Assembly: GCA_018818445.1 (NCBI GenBank)
Contig: JAHISC010000070.1
Coordinates: 1 to 7,792 of the forward strand
From: Patescibacteria group bacterium
GTDB taxonomy: Bacteria; Patescibacteriota; Patescibacteriia; UBA9934
Direction of reading: 5' to 3'
DNA length: 7,792 nucleotides
Below the pieces are notes generated by a model. It had not been told where the DNA came from and ran no database searches. It saw only the letters and a list, made by a program, of their open reading frames with translations. Positions 5,246 to 7,792 of this stretch are shown here, piece by piece (the stretch's first letter is position 1; each line of letters opens with the position of its first letter). A program made the translations under genes and the position numbers.

Positions 5246-7792
5246 TTATTCCTTAGCGAACTCGCAGATGTCTTTAAAATCGCAATAACCGCAATGGAAA
5301 CCTGGCGTAGGTTCAAAATTACTCGAAGTTAATTTTTCAACAGTTTCCAGCACCTCACGTTCAAGTTTAATCTTATCTTTTAAAGTAGCTTCGAAAGTTT
5401 GTGTAGAATTATCTTCTAAATAATGATAGGTCAGTTTTACAATTTTAAGTGGCGGATCAAAACAAGTCTCGGCTGCTAATTGATAAAGCACCAACTGGCG
5501 TTTATCCTGCCAACTAAGTTTATCTTTTGGTGAACCGGTTTTGTAGTCAATAATTTCAAAACCATCCTCTGATTGGTCAATTCGATCAATTCGACCGCGC
5601 ATAGATACGCCACCGATTTTCAGAGTAAATCCTTTCTCGAGCGAGTGTATAGTTGGTGGATTATTTTCTAATTCTCGACGGTAAGTAGTTAGTGAATCCC
5701 TGCCCTTTTCACGATACTCTTCTTTAATTTCTTCGCTTGGGTACCATTCGTCGATCCATTGATCATTGTAAATTTTTAGAAGTTCATCCTGAGTTGGAAT
5801 TATTATTTCTTTTATAGTTGGCTTTTCGAAAAGTGAAGCTTGTGGCTGATCTTGTTGATTGATAATAATTTTCATGAACTGATGCAAGGTGTTGTGCATA
5901 GTTTTACCAAAACTAAGACTATGACGACCAAAAACCGGAACTTTAAGAATATGGGCAAATTTATATTGCAAAGGACAAGTTGAAAAAGCAGCGATTTGCG
6001 TGAAGCTTAGAGTTGTTGGTTTGATTGGTGGGTTTGGAGTTGTTTCATTTTGACTAGTTTCTTGAACAATAGATGCTTGATTCGTTTTTGGCTGGATTGC
6101 AAGTTCGGTTACGAATCGTGAAATTTTTCGCTTGCGAGTTCCGCCATAATCATCAGCTGACATGAGATAAGCACCGATTTTCGCTCTTGTTAGACCGACG
6201 TAGAAAAGACGTCGCTCTTCAGCAATATGTTGGTCAGTCTCTGGCACAACTTCGTCAAGTAGCTCAACAGGGATTTGAATCGCTTCGCTACGTTTTTGTG
6301 AAGGAAATCTTTGCTCAATCAAATTTACCAAGAACACATATTTAAACTCTAGACCTTTTGAACCATGAACTGTCATTACATTTACAACATCTGGTCCAGC
6401 TTCTTGATCTTGCGAGAGTGAGCCAACTTCACCAGCCTGACGTTCGTGATCAAATTCAAGCAGAAAATGATGCAAAGTTTTATCGTCATTGCTAGCTTCG
6501 AATTTTCGTAAGCGCTGATAAAATTGTCGTAGTAATTCATTTTGTTCAATTTGTTCAGCCTCAGAGAGAGTTGCAACATTTGCCCAGATACCGGACTGTT
6601 TAATTACTGTTACAAAAAATTCATTTACAGGTAAACGTCGAGCAGCTTGTTGGAGCTGGCTGAGAATTGTAAGTATTTCGCGAATACGAGTTTGAGCATC
6701 ACTATCAAGTTTAATAATACTGCCAGCCTGATTCATTGTATCCCATAACGACAGAGCTTTGCGCCGGCTGTAAAGAGTTAGTTCAGATATTTCGTGCTCC
6801 AATAGCCCTAGTTCTGGATTACTTAAAATTCTATAAATTGAAGGACTATTATGAGGTTGATCAACAGAACGCATCCATGCCAAAGCGTCAAGAATGATTG
6901 GTTTGGTATAAAGTCCGGACATTGCCATGAATTTGTAAGGAATATTGCTACGATCCATGATAGTTGTAAAAGGTTCAGCGCTATCGTTAGCACGAACAAG
7001 AATGCAAAAATCACTCCACGCGCATTTATTCTCACGCTTTAGATCAATTATTTTTTGAATTGTTGACCTAACCTCTTCGTCGATATTATAAAAATGCCAG
7101 TGTTCAACTTGTCCTAACGGTTCAGTATTGGAAATTAGCTGCTTGTTAATATTTTCACGTACTTCAAGACGCTCTGGATTATTGTTTTGAATGAGTTTGT
7201 AAGCAGTGTCTAGTATAGCTTTGGTACTGCGATAATTTTGGTTGAGAACAACACTTTTTGATCCTGGAAAATCAGATCTAAATTGTAAGATATTTGACAA
7301 CGATGCCCCGCGAAATTTGTAAATTGATTGGTCGTCATCGCCAACAACTGTAATGTTATTTTTTGGTCGAGCTAAAAGTTTTATTAGTTCGTACTGAGCT
7401 CGGTTAGTATCTTGGAATTCATCAACTAATATAAATTTAAACTGCTCCAAATATTTCTTGAGAATATTAGGACGCTGCTGAAAGAGTTCAATGGTGTAGG
7501 TTACAAGGTCGGCAAAATCAAAAGCATTGTTTTCAAGCAGAATTTGTTGATAAAGATGGTAAGCGTTAGCGATCTCTTTCAATCGCACGATCTCTGAGAG
7601 TTCCTCAGCCTTTTCTTCACTTGCAACACCTTCGGCAGTATCAGCATTAGCTTGGCGCGATTCAACGTAATCCAAGTAAGCCGCAGGGGTTATCATCTCA
7701 TCTTTAACACGAGAAAAGTGTTGTAGTAGAGCTTTTAAAAATCGAGTTGGATTGGCGCGAGGTCGGTAGTAATCGAGGTCAAAGCGTTCAAA
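5246..7792 (-). CDS. UvrD/PcrA-like superfamily 1 helicase fused to a RecB-type PD-(D/E)XK nuclease (5'-truncated by window edge)
   Basis: Likely an ATP-dependent DNA helicase-nuclease that unwinds and trims DNA ends in recombinational repair, as AddAB/RecBCD-type enzymes do. The frame stays open to the right edge (848 residues visible), so the ATG at 7696 is internal; the Walker A region lies outside the window. Counting from that ATG: DEFQDT (motif II) at 92-97, GDDDQSIYKFRG (motif III) at 119-130, NQNYRST at 152-158, TVHGSKGLE (motif V) at 442-450 and RRLFYVGLTRAK (motif VI) at 495-506. A linker near 535-560 leads to the nuclease: His601, GRIDRID with Asp704, IIDYKTG with Asp717 and Lys719, then QLVLY at 734-738. 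Cys574, Cys802, Cys805 and Cys811 match the Fe-S cysteine pattern of AddB/Cas4-type nucleases. All visible catalytic residues are present. The TAA stop is 2 bases before the next start. The fusion is clear; its exact repair pathway is inferred. Confidence 0.93.
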   Translation of the reverse strand, partial: FERFDLDYYRPRANPTRFLKALLQHFSRVKDEMITPAAYLDYVESRQANADTAEGVASEEKAEELSEIVRLKEIANAYHLYQQILLENNAFDFADLVTYTIELFQQRPNILKKYLEQFKFILVDEFQDTNRAQYELIKLLARPKNNITVVGDDDQSIYKFRGASLSNILQFRSDFPGSKSVVLNQNYRSTKAILDTAYKLIQNNNPERLEVRENINKQLISNTEPLGQVEHWHFYNIDEEVRSTIQKIIDLKRENKCAWSDFCILVRANDSAEPFTTIMDRSNIPYKFMAMSGLYTKPIILDALAWMRSVDQPHNSPSIYRILSNPELGLLEHEISELTLYSRRKALSLWDTMNQAGSIIKLDSDAQTRIREILTILSQLQQAARRLPVNEFFVTVIKQSGIWANVATLSEAEQIEQNELLRQFYQRLRKFEASNDDKTLHHFLLEFDHERQAGEVGSLSQDQEAGPDVVNVMTVHGSKGLEFKYVFLVNLIEQRFPSQKRSEAIQIPVELLDEVVPETDQHIAEERRLFYVGLTRAKIGAYLMSADDYGGTRKRKISRFVTELAIQPKTNQASIVQETSQNETTPNPPIKPTTLSFTQIAAFSTCPLQYKFAHILKVPVFGRHSLSFGKTMHNTLHQFMKIIINQQDQPQASLFEKPTIKEIIIPTQDELLKIYNDQWIDEWYPSEEIKEEYREKGRDSLTTYRRELENNPPTIHSLEKGFTLKIGGVSMRGRIDRIDQSEDGFEIIDYKTGSPKDKLSWQDKRQLVLYQLAAETCFDPPLKIVKLTYHYLEDNSTQTFEATLKDKIKLEREVLETVEKLTSSNFEPTPGFHCGYCDFKDICEFAKE
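5250..5254 (-). promoter_or_regulatory. Ribosome binding site for the DUF721-like gene
   Basis: AAGGA on the minus strand lies 6 bases before the ATG at 5243, inside the last codons of the helicase gene. It supports that ATG over the internal ATG at codon 18, and suggests translational coupling with the helicase. Confidence 0.6.

Noticed and set aside
6382..7042. Small open frames overlapping the helicase gene on both strands
   Set aside because: The helicase motifs run intact through this region; the small products show no domain or start signal.
1..7792. Mobile element, CRISPR array, defence system or tRNA gene
   Set aside because: I found no direct-repeat array, transposase or integrase motif, terminal inverted repeats or tRNA-like cloverleaf; the window is a continuous run of housekeeping genes.

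Overview
All credible genes in this window lie on the minus strand, so transcription runs from the right edge to the left. The DNA is AT-rich, the genes are packed with gaps of 1-7 bases or short overlaps, and TGA is an ordinary stop codon. A UvrD-like helicase carrying a RecB-type nuclease, a small DUF721-like protein, a four-helix membrane protein and then a rod-shape cluster is an arrangement I associate with Patescibacteria (Candidate Phyla Radiation), for example Parcubacteria-type genomes. That placement is inference from gene content and style, not from a marker gene.

Layout in transcription order. (1) 7792-5246: 5'-truncated helicase-nuclease with superfamily 1 motifs, a C-terminal PD-(D/E)XK nuclease and a four-cysteine set likely to hold an Fe-S cluster. 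(2) 5243-4857: small basic DUF721/DciA-like protein, possibly involved in replication. (3) 4849-4463: four-helix membrane protein of unknown function, preceded by an extended -10 box placed so that the transcript could be leaderless. (4) 4403-3351: mreB, preceded by a good sigma70-like promoter and an inverted repeat that touches the start codon. (5) about 3348-2509: mreC, whose membrane anchor is encoded but has no ATG, GTG or TTG to start it. (6) 2519-2007: mreD. (7) 2005-14: mrdA (PBP2). (8) 12-1: the first codons of a further gene with a good ribosome binding site; rodA is the usual neighbour here.

Genes 4-7 encode the elongasome: the MreB cytoskeletal filament, the MreC/MreD membrane bridge and the PBP2 transpeptidase, which together direct lateral peptidoglycan synthesis in rod-shaped cells. 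Genes 1 and 2 concern DNA repair or replication. The promoter before mreB suggests that the shape genes form their own transcription unit, with read-through from upstream possible.

Most of the window is ordinary housekeeping DNA. The points most worth checking are the missing conventional start codon of mreC, with a second possible start behind an AGGAG further in; the compact mreB promoter with its inverted repeat; and the possibly leaderless gene 3. I saw no mobile element, CRISPR array, RNA gene or defence system.
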